Of a DNA stretch of 64,000 nt, positions 33,337 to 43,868 are shown one piece after another. Position 1 is the stretch's first letter, and each line of letters opens with the position of its first letter. A program made the translations under genes and the position numbers. Source of the DNA: Nematopogon swammerdamellus (Eukaryota; Arthropoda; Insecta; Lepidoptera; Adelidae); the NCBI GenBank assembly GCA_946902875.1, contig OX336342.1, positions 15,617,523 through 15,681,522 on the forward strand. Reading direction: 5' to 3'. The notes under the pieces are model-generated. The model ran no database searches, was not told the DNA's origin, and was given only the letters and a program-made list of their open reading frames with translations.

Positions 33337-36300
33337 ATGGAAGTAAACATCTTAAATCCTAAAAATGACGGCGATGCAGCTCGCCACTCGTCACGTCGCG
33401 TTTCACGAGGGGGCGGAAAGTGGGCAACGGAAAGCCGCTTTGCCACATTGAATGTTTGTGGAGGAATGAAAGATAAGGAGGATGAAGTGTATGAGATGAT
33501 GAATGCGAGGCAGATTGATGTGCTGGCTGTGAGCGAGACCAAGAGGAAGGGGGTGGACAGGTCCACGCACGATACTTTTACAGCCCTGTGGTTTGGTATA
33601 CCACAGAATGAAAGGGCTTGCCAAGGTGTAGGAGTTGTCCTCTCTGAACGAATGGCTCAATGCATGATTGATTACGAGTGTGTGAGCCCAAGACTCCTAT
33701 GGGTCCGACTGAAGGTGGGTTTGGTCCGCTTGTACGTATTGGTGGTGTATGCCCCGGACATGTCCAAGCCCATCAAGGACCGCGAGGAGTTCTGGGAGAG
33801 TGTGAGAGAAATACTTGATGCATGTGAGGGGAATGAGAGAGTGTTATTGATGGGAGACTTTAATGGATGGGTTGGCGTGAAAAGGGATGGCTATGAGTCT
33901 GTACTTGGAAAGTTTGGTGACGAAAGAAAAAACGAGAATGGTGTTAGTTTGCTCGAGGTGTGCCTGGAAAAGAATCTTTTTGTGACAAACACTATGTTTG
34001 CCCACAAAAAGATTCATATGTATACTTGGCAGAGACAGGAAGAAAGAAGTATGATAGATTTTGTGATAGTTGACGAAAGATTAAGAGGCAATGTTGTAGA
34101 CACAAGGGTTCATCGTGGAGCCAATGTTGGAACAGACCACTTCCTGGTGGTATGCCGAATCAGGGGTCTGTTCAAGCGTTGGCGACACCGAAACCATGTG
34201 GAAACAACGGCGCTAGAAAGAATAAAAGTAGAAAGATTACAGGATACGGATGTTGAAGGTGAATATCACAAAAAATTGAGCGAAAGGTTGAGTGAAGATT
34301 TCTGTAGAAACGTTGAGTATGAAATGGAATATGTATGGGAGAAAATGAAAAGTGGAATGATCGAGACAGCTACTGAGATATGTGGCGTTGCAAAGAGAAA
34401 GAATGGAAGGAAATCCAATAAATCTTGGTGGAATGATGATGTAAAACGTGTAGTGGATGAGAAGAAGAAAGCATGGCTTGATCTGTTAGCGAGTAAGGCT
34501 GACAGAAGAGTGAACGCAGGAAATAATGTAGTAGAGGTACGAAAACAAAGGTATGTTGAGGCTAAAATGAAAGTGAAAGAATGTGTTGAAAGAAGTAAAA
34601 GCAAAGAGAAAGAAAAGAATGACAGGAGATTCTCTGACAACTTCCGGTCTAATATAAAACTGTTTTGGAAAATGGTAAAAACAGTCCGGAAGAAATCAGA
34701 GACATGTAAAATGACGGATATCAGGGACAATGAGGGATGTGTATTAAAGGATGAAAAGAAAATTTTAGAACGATGGAAGGATTATTTTGAAAGACTTTTT
34801 GAACCTGAAGGTGTGGAGACACAGCCTGAAGCTGGAGCTGTGAGCGACACGTCTAGTATGGATGTTGATAGCGAGATTAGTGTGGATGAGATTCAGAAAG
34901 CATTGAAAGGCATGAAATTAGGTAAAGCAGCGGGATATGATAGAGTGTCGGTCGAAATGCTGAGGGGCGGTGGTTGGGTGGTTGCAGACCTGTTGCACCG
35001 GCTCTTTAATATGTGCTGGCGACACGGCCGAGTACCAGATGATTGGTGCAAAGCTGTGATCGTCCCGCTGTATAAAGGAAAAGGTTCGCAGCAGGAATGC
35101 AAAAACTACCGGGGCATAAGCCTTCTCAGCATTGTCGGCAAACTGTACGCAAAAGTACTGATTGAAAGGGTGTTGAAAATTACGGAAGAAAAGATCTGGG
35201 ATGTACAAGCGGGATTTAGGAAGGGTATGGGATGCACGGATCAGGTCTTTTCCCTACGGTGCATAGCCGAAAAATATCTGGCGAAAAACCAGAAGGTCTT
35301 TTGCGCGTTCGTAGATTTGGAGAAGGCCTATGACAAAGTGATGAGGAATGAGTTGTGGGCAGTGTTGTCCGAGTATGGAGTGGACAGTCACTTGGTGCAA
35401 GCGCTGAAATCTCTCTATGAGGGTTCTAGGGCTTGCGTCAGGATAAACGGGGCATACACCGACTGGTTTGACATCTCTAGAGGGGTCAGACAGGGGTGTG
35501 TGGCGTAACCCTGGCTATCTATTCATGGACAGCTGCTTGGCTGATCTGAAAGAATATGATTGTGGATTAAGAATGGATGAGTTAGTTGTGAAATGCCTCT
35601 TGTACGCCGACGATCAAGTGATACTTGCATCGTCGGTGGGCGAGTTGCAGGACATGGTAACTGTTATGGTTGAAGCATTTAAAAGGAAGGGAATGAAAGT
35701 GAATGTAAACAAGACGAAAGTTATGGTACTGGAGAGGAATGAAATAGTGTCCGAATGCGATGTCAGGATTGGGAATGAGAAACTGGAGCAAGTGAACGAA
35801 TTCGTATATCTGGGGAATATGTTCACGCGTGATGGAAAATGTGAAGGAGATGTAGAAAAGAGAGTGAAAGCTGGCAACCAATTGAATGGGGCGTTGCACG
35901 CTATTATGAGCAGCCAAAGCATGTCAACTAGGGCATGTTTGGCTGTCCATGGTGGAGTGCTGGCCCCTACACTTATGTACGGGAGTGAAAGTTGGGCATG
36001 GCAGACGAAGCATGAAAGCAGGATTAATGCTGTGGAAATGCGCGCGTTGAGGAGTATGTGCGGAGTTACAATGAAAGATAGATTGAGAAATAGTGTAGTG
36101 CGAGAGCGCTGTGGGTTGAAAGAAGATATAGTGACAAGGATTGAGAAAGGGATGCTTCGGTGGTTCGGTCATGTTGGAAGAATGGATGATAGGAGACTAA
36201 CGAAAGAAATTTATGAAGCAAATGTGAGTGGAAGAGTCGGGAAGGGTCGCCCTAGACGCACGTACCTGGACCAGATCGGGCATGTGCTCAAAAAGGGGCA

Positions 36301-36433
36301 AGTGCTTAGTACCCGTAACCGACGAGCATGCATGAAGAACATTATGGGAGTGGAAGAGGCGGCAGAGGTGTGTCAGGATCGTGGCACGTGGAGATCCGTT
36401 GTCTCTGCCTACCCCACCGGGAAACAGGCGTGA
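33337..36433 (+). pseudogene. RTE-clade LINE: endonuclease and reverse transcriptase, nearly full length but broken
   Basis: From the ATG at 33337 the frame encodes an APE-type endonuclease (ATLNVCGG, VLAVSETK, LLMGDFNGW, MIDFVIVDERL, GTDHF; about residues 30-275), a basic linker, and a reverse transcriptase with NYRGISLL, QAGFRKG, FVDLEKAYD and GVRQGC. A stop at 35506-35508 and a small deletion just after it interrupt the RT between GVRQGC and the following block; the rest continues in another frame with catalytic YADD (35602-35613), a thumb region and a C-terminal segment to 36433. The single ORF, APE plus RT without RNase H, and ATGT-repeat tail fit RTE. The element copies itself by nicking DNA and priming on the 3' end. 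Apart from the RT lesion it seems well preserved, so it is fairly recent. It lies between the MBD gene and UTP18, on the same strand as UTP18. Confidence 0.88.
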
Positions 36434-36460
36434 CGCTATGTATGTATGTATGTATTACAA
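36434..36460 (+). repeat. (ATGT)n tail of the RTE LINE
   Basis: GCTATGTATGTATGTATGTA directly follows the ORF. RTE elements typically end in such short tandem tails. Confidence 0.8.
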
Positions 36461-36891
36461 AATAAAATTAACATTTACTAGTAATTTTTTTCGTGTTTGA
36501 GTGTACATGCACATTGCGTGTGGCCATATTGTCAGCCTTTTAGATCCGCTGCGTGACCTGTACATACATTACATATTTAAATTTCAGATTTGTGCGTACA
36601 CCTTTTTTCATTTAACCATTCAAGCGTGCGCCGGCAACCCTCACTATGGCTCGACGAAAAAAAGTGTGCAAGGTGCGGGGGCACAGCTTAGCCCGGCAGC
36701 GCGGCTGAGTTTCGGCAATAAAATACACGCACATTGAATATGGGGATAAGGCTCAATAAAGTTTCTAAATAAACTTCAATGCTACTTCTAAATAAAGATG
36801 AAGATACGCCCTTCTCGATCTGATTCACTTTGTCGCCAGAGCACTTGGTGACGGATGCATGGTCACGTCTGTCACCAAGTGCGTCACCAAG
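36461..36891. other. Gene-free stretch with a 12-bp inverted repeat
   Basis: GCACTTGGTGAC (36841-36852) and GTCACCAAGTGC (36871-36882) form a perfect 12-bp stem just upstream of SINE A. Nothing else recognised. Confidence 0.6.
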
Positions 36892-37292
36892 CGGCGGGTG
36901 GCCGAGTGGTTTGGGCATCAACTTCTCATGCGAGAGGTCCGCGGTTCGAATCCGGTCGGCGTGTACCAATGAGTTTTTTCTGACGAAAAAATTTACGTGC
37001 ACCTACACCTGCTGCTTCACCGTTCGGAACCGGTGTAAAAATGTAGGTCCCTTCCCTTGCCCCTTACTAGGTGGTAGGCTCAAATTGTAGCCGACTGGGT
37101 TGGTACCGCCATACTGGATGTAAGATGGCAGCATAGCAGCCTCGGTTGTGTTCTCCTCTAGTCCAGTATAGCCAGCAATCCAGGGAAGTCTCCGGTATGG
37201 CACCTACCTTCTCGGAGGTGATATTGGCTGGTTGGAGCATTCGCTTTGGCCCCTCCGACTAAGCCACCCATGTTGTTGTTGTTGTTGTTATT
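36892..37292 (+). repeat. SINE A, full-length tRNA-derived copy
   Basis: It has a tRNA-like head with a perfect A box TGGCCGAGTGG (36899-36909) and B box GGTTCGAATCC (36943-36953), spaced as in a tRNA, then a non-tRNA body with TTACTAGGTGGTAGG and GGGTTGGTACCGCC, a tail region with CTTCTCGGAGGTGATATTGG, and a (GTT)n end at 37273-37291. SINEs are copied by LINE machinery from Pol III transcripts. Fragments occur at 38334-38392 and 50657-50757, and a diverged copy at 1954-2395. Confidence 0.85.
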
Positions 37293-37299
37293 TTGGTTT

Positions 37300-37505
37300 G
37301 GGGTTGGCTCTAGGCCTGCGAACTAATCCCGCTTGGTTGGGGACCTTCGTGCAAAACCCCGCAGTCTCCAGCTACCCCAGCCAGCCTATGTCTTCCATGG
37401 AAGCCACAAGTCGACCGGGGTGTCTGCAGGCCGCTTATCCCTTAGTCGCCTTTTACGACATGCACGGGGAGAGATGCAGTGGGACTATTCTTATTAAGTA
37501 CCGAC
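37300..37505 (-). repeat. Dispersed repeat related to the SINE B 5' body
   Basis: Its right part (GACATGCACGGGGAGAGATG through GTACCGACCCC) is the reverse complement of the 6028-6100 block. The left part (TTGGGGACCTTCGTGC, CAGCTACCCCAGCCAGC) resembles 51030-51110. Confidence 0.55.
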
Positions 37506-37689
37506 CCCAAACAGTACATAAATAAAAAAAAAGTATCAAAATCAATAACCCTAACCTAATAAATAATGTTGGAGAGTGGTATGTCATTTTGTGTAGTCGC
37601 TCAAATGCACCTCCAGTTCTATCACAGTAATACTATTATAGAGTTAGTGGTAGTAACACTACTGTCGTAGCACTACTTCTGTTTCATCA

Positions 37690-37990
37690 TTAAAAAAACC
37701 GGCCAAGTGCGAGTCGCACTCGCGCACCGAGGTTTCCACACCACAAAAAAAAACATTGAAAAAAACATGTTTCTTGTATGGGAACCCCCCTTAATTTTTT
37801 ACTTTTTCTATTTTTTATTAGTATTTCTTGTTATATCCGCCATAATAAATAAGAACTATTCTGTGAAAATTTCAACGGGCTACCGTTGAAATTTACAAGA
37901 GATACAGCCCTCGGACAGACGGATGGATGGACAGACAGGCAGACGGCGTAGGCTTAGTAATAGGCTTCCGTACGGGATACGGAAACCTAA
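37690..37990 (-). repeat. Dispersed repeat of the GGTTCCGTA..ACTCGCACTTGG type, inverted
   Basis: It starts at AAACCGGCCAAGTGCGAGT and ends at CGTACGGGATACGGAAACC with GACAGACGG/ATGG-type short repeats near its end. It is the reverse of 20335-20815 in layout. Confidence 0.7.
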
Positions 37991-38033
37991 AAATTACAAT
38001 ACTGGGAATATCATAGAAATATCAGAAGATGTC

Positions 38034-38132
38034 GAACTGAGCTTGCGATGGATTCGCCGAACATATACGGGCCCATTGGCAGTAGAGGATGTCAATCGAG
38101 GTCCGGTCGGGACTAGCGAGTGGCCGCTCTTT
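38034..38132 (-). repeat. R2-like LINE, ~100-bp 3' tail
   Basis: The inverted match starts at GAACTGAGCTTGCGATGG and ends at CTAGCGAGTGGCC, the last ~100 bases of the element at 25274-26890. Confidence 0.75.
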
Positions 38133-38333
38133 GTAATTCTCCATTTATTCATCCAATCCATCACACAATTTTAATTGTTTTTAAGCCATAAGGAATAAGC
38201 TCCAGCAAAAAAAAATTGTATTTGTATTGTAAAACTGTTAACAATCAAGGGGAATAATTTTACATCGTATCGACTTCTTCTACGCAAGATTTAGGAATAA
38301 ATTTTAATTATTTAATTTGAATATTATGTAAGA

Positions 38334-38392
38334 AATCCAAAGGGAAGTCTCCGGTATGGCACCTGCCTTCTCGGAGGTGATATTAGGTTACC
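38334..38392 (+). repeat. SINE A, 3' fragment
   Basis: GGGAAGTCTCCGGTATGGCA through TCTCGGAGGTGATATT is the same as 37181-37230. Confidence 0.75.
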
Positions 38393-38905
38393 ACAGAGGC
38401 ACAGACCTTGAATAGAAAAATCGATATATAATATAAAATATATCCCTACTATACCAAATAGTTATGAAGTTCCATTAATTTACTAACATAATATGGTAAG
38501 CCGAGGTGTGCAGCATGCTCTCAAATGAAGTTTGGGTTGACTGTTAGAAACGGACCATGATATGTGTTTCTTTCCTAAAATTCATGTTTGAAATACGAAT
38601 AGTGCCAAAGGAACCTGTGCAGCGTGCAATTATTGTGTATGCATGGTAAATTGTATTGTAGTTAACGCCGGTCCTGCCATTGTATTAGCGAAAAAGAAAT
38701 TAATGGTGGTCCAGTCAACAGGACAATTCCAACTGTACTACGGGGAAGAAGGGGAATGTGATTATTATGTATGACTAGCCATGTTTGGTGTGCGAGTGTG
38801 TGTTAGTTTGATTTTCAGATTCTATGCAATCCATGTTTTATTTATTCGTGGTCCTGGTCACAATGTCCAAAATATAAAAATAACAGTTTTTTTCTTTTGT
38901 TCCAG
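38393..38905. other. Intergenic or intron sequence before UTP18 exon
   Basis: AT-rich. It ends with a pyrimidine-rich tract and acceptor (TTTTGTTCCAG, AG at 38904-38905). No convincing first exon or promoter was found here. Confidence 0.4.
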
Positions 38906-40184
38906 ATTGTCAAAACTCCTGTTCCGGCCTGCCAATTTTGTTGAAAAGTTTCAAATAAAGACAGAGCATGATTCAGCGGAGGAACGGAAGCCTGCCTGGG
39001 TGGACGAAGACGATGACCTCTTTACTGCCAACTGTGTCATGGATACGAAGTGCAAAGATTTATATTCCAACACTCTCAAGCAAAAATATGTTAAATTGAT
39101 GGGAACTCCGGAATGGGCCAAGTTGAACAGAGCGGTCAAGGAAGACAGTGACGGAGAGGACGATCACATCTTGCGCACCATTGGACATCTTCACTCTAAA
39201 AAAGGATCCGGCTTAGCCGAAGGCAGGCTCGAACTGAAACGCTTCCCCAAAATTAATTCAGAAACTGGTAATGAAGGACCTATCATCACGGCTTTGGAGT
39301 TCCATCCTAAATCTAGCGTTGCCCTCATCGGTGGCCAGTCTGGAATCATTTCACTTTTCACCGTCGGAGGGGATAAGAATAAAAAGCTGCATAGTGTGTC
39401 GTTGCCTAAGTTTCATTTACTGAATGCTCGATTTACCCCGGACGGTGCTGACGCCCTCATCTCCTCGGATAAGAACCACAGCTACTGCAACTACAACCTA
39501 GTGGAGGCCAAGGCGACCCTAGTTCAGTTCCCTCCAAATATAAAGAAGCCCACTGTATTTGAGCTGTCGCCGTGTGGGAAATATTTGGCTGTAGCCGATG
39601 GGTTTGACGAAATATACATCATGTGCGCTATTTCGAGAGAGCTGCTTCGAAGTCTAAAACAGAGCTCCACCGTAGTAGCCATTGTGTTCAGTGCGGATAG
39701 TAAAAAACTGTATTCTTTTGGAATCAGCGGTTTAGTGACCGTGTGGAACCTCCTAAACTTTCGCGTGGAGCACAAGTTTATGGATGACGGTTGTGTGACT
39801 GGCTCCTGTCTTACTATAAGTCCGTGTGGGCGGTTGTTGGCCACGGGCAGTGGAGAAGGAATTGTAAACATTTATGAATCTAACACTTTAACAGTTACAG
39901 ATCCAAAACCTCTTCGTACAATCGAAAATTTGCGTACTAGAATTACTTCTTTGAAGTTCAATGTGACCTCTGAAATGCTAGGATTATCTTCGTCTGTGTA
40001 TCCTAATGCAATGAAACTGGTGCATATTCCCTCGTATCATGTTTTCTCTAACTTCCCAGAACCTTCATCAAACTTGAATCACATTGCTGCCTTCAACTTT
40101 TCCCCTAACAGTGGTTATATAGGCCTCTCTAATAATAGGCACTCCGCCTTTTTGTACAGACTGAAATACTACAAGAATTATTAA
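38906..40184 (+). CDS. UTP18: UTP18, U3 small nucleolar RNA-associated WD40 protein (main exon)
   Basis: UTP18 is part of the UTP-B subcomplex of the small-subunit processome and is needed for early 18S rRNA processing in the nucleolus. This exon gives 425 residues in one frame and ends at TAA 40182-40184. Near its start it has LSKLLFRPANFVEKF and KPAWVDEDDD, then the conserved linker (YVKLMGTPEWAKL, ILRTIGHLHSKKG), followed by WD40 repeats (ITALEFHPKSSVALIGGQSG, FELSPCGKYLAVAD, VFSADSKKLYSFGISG, LTISPCGRLLATGSGEG, FNFSPNSGYIGLSN) and a C-terminal LYRLKYY like the human protein. Human UTP18 is 556 aa, so a short acidic N-terminus is missing. The exon follows a good acceptor at 38905 and starts on the third base of a codon, so at least one upstream coding exon should exist. 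A processed copy is unlikely because of this splice site. Confidence 0.9.
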
Positions 40185-40222
40185 AACTGTCAGAACTATA
40201 ATAATGTTGTTTATTATTTATA

Positions 40223-40228
40223 AATAAA
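40223..40228 (+). terminator. UTP18: Poly(A) signal of UTP18
   Basis: AATAAA lies 39 bases after the UTP18 stop codon. Confidence 0.75.
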
Positions 40229-40315
40229 AACTGAGATTGACAAACAGTTGAGAGACCCAAAAGTCAAAAGGATTGACGAGTCAGGCGTAAGAGTTAAAAG
40301 CTATCATGATCATGG

Positions 40316-41280
40316 TTTTTTTTTTATTGAAAGCGCGACATATGGCGCCGAGCCACCCATAAGGTGTCTAACGACGCCCATGGACGTTCGGTCGTATGCG
40401 GGGGTTGCGAATGCCATGCCGGCCTGACAGGTGCCCATTCACGCCCCTCGTTGAAGGACCCGAGACTGTACTTGGGGGGAAATATATGAGCAGGGAGAGC
40501 GTTCCAGAGTTTACCAGTTCTGTAGAGGAAAGATCTGCAGAATCGATTAGTACGCATCCGCGGTAAGTCCAGCGTATAGGGATGCAAACCCTGCCCAGTG
40601 CGTGTGGTGCGGAGGTGGAAAGAGGACGGCGGGATTGCGTTAAACAGCTCCTCCGACTACTCCCCATGGAATAAGCGATAGAACACACTTAGGGAGCCGA
40701 CATCCCAACGGTGTTTCAGTGGTTCTAGATCGCGGGACACTTCGGGGTCACCCACTAGTCGCACGGCTCGACGCTGGATCGAGTCCAAAGGCGCAAGCTG
40801 GTATTTGGCAGAGCCATCCCACAGGTGCGAGCAGTACTCCAAGCAGGACCTGATATGCGATTTATGCAAAAGCAGCCTTTGGTCCGGCGTGAAGTACCGT
40901 TGGACCTTATTGAGTACGCCCACTTTTTAGAAGCTAGCTTGGCCTTCCCCTTGATATGGCGACGAAAGTTCAAGTCGTGCGACAGTTCGACTCCGAGGAC
41001 CCCGAGGTGTTCGCTTAATTTAAGCGACGTGCCTTGGAATGAAGGAGCCGATGTGAACGCCGCTCTCTTCGCACTGAACGCGCAAACTTTTGTCTTGGAA
41101 GCGTTGAACTCGACCAAATTACTACGGCCCCATTCGGAAATAGAACCGAGTGTGTGTTCGAGCTCAGACACAAGTCTTCGCCTCTTCTCATCCACAATAT
41201 CCCGACTGGCTGAAGGGTGACTGGTGTAGGATCCGTGTGCCGTACTGTCATCCGCATAACAATGTATGTTGCCCAGAGAA
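40316..41280 (-). pseudogene. CR1/Jockey-type LINE, 3' part of the reverse transcriptase ORF
   Basis: Read on the minus strand it starts in the RT at HCYADD, continues with SEWGRSNLVEFNASKTK, the HLGVLGVELSHDLNFRRHI block, and, after a frameshift near 40920, LLLHKSHIRSCLEYCSHLWD, LDSIQRRAVRLVGDP and LSVFYRLFHGE, then another change of frame to the C-terminal RTGQGLHPYTLDLPRMRTNR and KLWNALPAHIF. A T-run at 40316-40326 is its poly(A) end. It is 5'-truncated just before the catalytic YADD, exactly where an R2-like LINE tail begins (41281). Tails of the same family occur at 43561-43868 and 60855-61172. Confidence 0.8.
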
Positions 41281-41609
41281 GGAAGGTGTGGATCTAAGCT
41301 TACGATGGCTTCACCGAACATATCCGGGCCCATCGGCAGTAGAGGAGGGTATTAATCGAGGCCGGGACTAGCGAGTGGCCACTCTAAATTTCCCGCGCAT
41401 GCTTCACGTTTCGGCTCGCTTCAAGCCCTCGTCAGCTAGTCTGCGTTGACTAGGACGCGGGGAAACCACCAGTCCCGCTCTCGACCTCCCTCTCTCTACC
41501 TATCCATATTCTGTAGGATGCTTCCAGTGACGTTTTCGAAGCTCTCTCCATATATGAGCTTAGCGTCGATCTTGGGAGCCCTAGATTCTTGAAGAGACTG
41601 TAGAGCGAC
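41281..41609 (-). repeat. R2-like LINE, ~330-bp 3' end
   Basis: The inverted copy starts GGAAGGTGTGGATCTAAGC (3' terminus) and runs through the 3' UTR into the last codons (SLYSLFKNLGL equivalent) at about 41609. It directly adjoins the truncated LINE at 40316-41280. Confidence 0.8.
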
Positions 41610-41944
41610 AGTAACATATCATTGGTATTATATACGTAGCTCCTAACTATATTATTGCAGTTGTCAGTCTTAGGGACTAGAATTTTGTATTGATTTTCGA
41701 GGCTGAGGAGTTTGATTATTAAACACATGTTTTATTCTACATACATTGATTGTAATAAGTATCCGGAATTGTAAAAAAATCACAGATCTCATGCATTACA
41801 TGACCTTCAGGTAGGTACATTGAAAATAACTTTTAGGACGTATTCAAATATAAGCATATAGTGAATCGCCGACTGTGAGCGTGCTGACTGTGAGCTATAA
41901 GAAGAGATTAGTCGGCCTCTGGCCAGTGAGCTAAAAATAGTTTT
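41610..41944. other. Gene-free stretch
   Basis: AT-rich; nothing recognised. Confidence 0.4.
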
Positions 41945-42245
41945 TTTTTTTGGAAACACGGTTGGCTACATCACCTACAAGATCCGTATGTCAGCCCATA
42001 ACACCGGGTGAACTTGGTGCCACATCAGTGCTTCCCTTCGGTCGTGCCGGCTACACTGAACCGGACGCAAAACACAAACTAGTTACATAGCCGTTTCGAC
42101 CAACCTTTCATTCAGTGCGGTGGTACCAAACCGGGCGGGTTAAACCCTACCACCTAGTAATGTAAGGGAGTCATATATCCCTTAGTCGCCGACATACCTA
42201 CACGGTGAGAGATGCAGTGGGGCTATTCTTTTAAAGTAACGGCCT
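41945..42245 (-). repeat. SINE B, body without head
   Basis: The minus strand runs from GGCCGTTACTTTAAAAGAAT through the ACTGCATCTCTCACC block, the TTTAACCCGCCCGG middle and the ACCCGGTGTTATGGGC block to the A-tail (T-run at 41940-41950). Same extent as 6027-6341. Confidence 0.8.
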
Positions 42246-42650
42246 ATCACACGGTGCGGAGCATAATGTATATTTTAACGTACTAGTCTGAGGTAGCCAG
42301 CGATACTAACAGGCGGCTCACTCACTGGTGCCGTGCGCGTGAGCGGCTTTTACTTCAGTGTGTGGCGTCGGGCATACTGTACGCCTATCTATTATAAATA
42401 TTAAAAGTAATATCAATACAGAATAAATCTGGGGATCACTTCACACTCCTGCCGCTGTTCTTAAAGTGGAATCACATCAGTTGTCCCAGCACACGATCCG
42501 AGACATGGCCGTTAAAATTTTGACAGCTGTCATCCGAAATGAAGATCTATCAATATCATTTGTCCCAGCATACGAGTAGTCTAGGATTGGTAGCTTTCTA
42601 GATAATATAGCCGTACGCCTCATGGCCTCTAAATAATACTAGATATAGGT
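42246..42650. other. Gene-free stretch
   Basis: No feature recognised. Confidence 0.4.
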
Positions 42651-43170
42651 ACTCATATTCTCAAAAGCGACAAAGCATGTAGTACTTGTTGAACTTACAG
42701 TTCTATGGAAAAGTAAAATACCGAAGGACCACAACATCAAACTTAACAAGTACTGCAACTTAGTAGACCGGATTGTGAGAAACAGATTCAAGACTCATCT
42801 CTTCGTTGTGGAAGTCGGAGCAAGAGGACTACCAGTGAAGTCGCTCTACAGTCTCTTCAAGAATCTAGGGCTGCCAAAATCGACGCTAAGCTCATACATG
42901 GAGAGCTTCGAGAACGTCACTGGAAGCATCCTACAGAATATGGATAGGTAGAGAGATCCCGGTCGATTGCGGGACTGGTGGTTTCCCCGCGTCCTAGTCA
43001 ACGCAGACTAGCTGACGAGGGCTTGATGCGAGCCGAAACGTGAAGCATGCGCGGGAAATTTTGAGTGACCACTCGCTAGTCCCGACCTCGATTAACACCC
43101 TCCTCTACTGCCGATGGGGCCGGGTATGTTCGGTGAAGCCATCGCAAGCTTAGTTCCACAACTTCCTTAT
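42651..43170 (+). pseudogene. R2-like LINE, 5'-truncated copy (end of nuclease domain plus 3' UTR)
   Basis: It begins within the nuclease domain at ATATTCTCAAAAGCGACAAA and encodes VELTV.., the HNIKLNKYCNLVDRIV block and SLYSLFKNLGL before the shared 3' UTR, ending near AACTTCC at 43167. It lacks the RPD catalytic start and the zinc knuckle. Confidence 0.75.
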
Positions 43171-43513
43171 TCAGTTTGTCCTTCTGCAAGAAATTCAGAG
43201 TGTACCATACTGCGGTAATCGAAGAAAACTGTCATCATGACCTTTCTTTTCAATCAACTTGGTTTTTTGGCTTTCGGCTTGGTTTTTGAAGCGCCATTCC
43301 GAAGATGGTTGGTTTGTTTGCATGTCGTACTTGGAAACCCATGGCTCGTCGCGTTATAATGCTTTTCATAAAGGTAGGGTCCGTAGAAGCTCGGGAATCA
43401 TTTCTTCAGCATTTGATGCTCTTTAGACGCCGCTATTTGCACAAAATTTTGCTCTTTCGGAGCAGTGTGTTCAACTTGGCTTGAGCTCGAACAGCAACAC
43501 ACTACGTTGACAG
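43171..43513. other. Gene-free stretch
   Basis: Nothing recognised. Confidence 0.4.
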
Positions 43514-43560
43514 CAAGTAAACATTGTGGAGCAACTTTCTTGCTCCACAATGTTTACTTG
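43514..43560. repeat. Perfect 21-bp hairpin at a LINE junction
   Basis: The 21 bases 43514-43534 are the exact reverse complement of 43540-43560, with the 5-base loop CTTTC. The right arm ends where the truncated LINE tail begins (43561). Confidence 0.9.
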
Positions 43561-43868
43561 GCTTTCCACCTCCGTACAACGCGCACTGGGCAAGGATTGC
43601 ATCCTAAATCCTTACACGCTGGACTTACCGCGGATGCATACTAATCGGTCTGCAGATCCTTCCTCCACAGAACCGGTAAACTCTGTTAACGCTCTCCCTG
43701 CCCACATATTTCCCCACTAGTAGTCTCGGGTCCTTCAAGAGAGGCGTGAATGGGCACCTGTCAGGCCAGCATGGCATTCGCAACCCCCACATGCGACCGA
43801 ATGCCCATGGGCGTCGCTAGACACCTTTTGGGTGGATCGGAGCCACGTCGCGGTTAGTATAAAAAAAT
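43561..43868 (+). repeat. CR1/Jockey-type LINE, 3' tail
   Basis: Matches the last ~300 bases of the 40316-41280 element in opposite orientation (TTACACGCTGGACTTACCGC, CAACGCTCTCCCTGCCCA, GAATGGGCACCTGTCAGGCC) and ends at TATAAAAAAATATT. Confidence 0.75.

Noticed and set aside
34266..36172. Minus-strand frames of over 80 residues
   Set aside because: They lie opposite the RTE ORF; the plus strand has all endonuclease and RT motifs.
36899..36970. tRNA gene with perfect A and B boxes
   Set aside because: The anticodon arm does not fold properly and the sequence continues into a SINE body with partial copies elsewhere.
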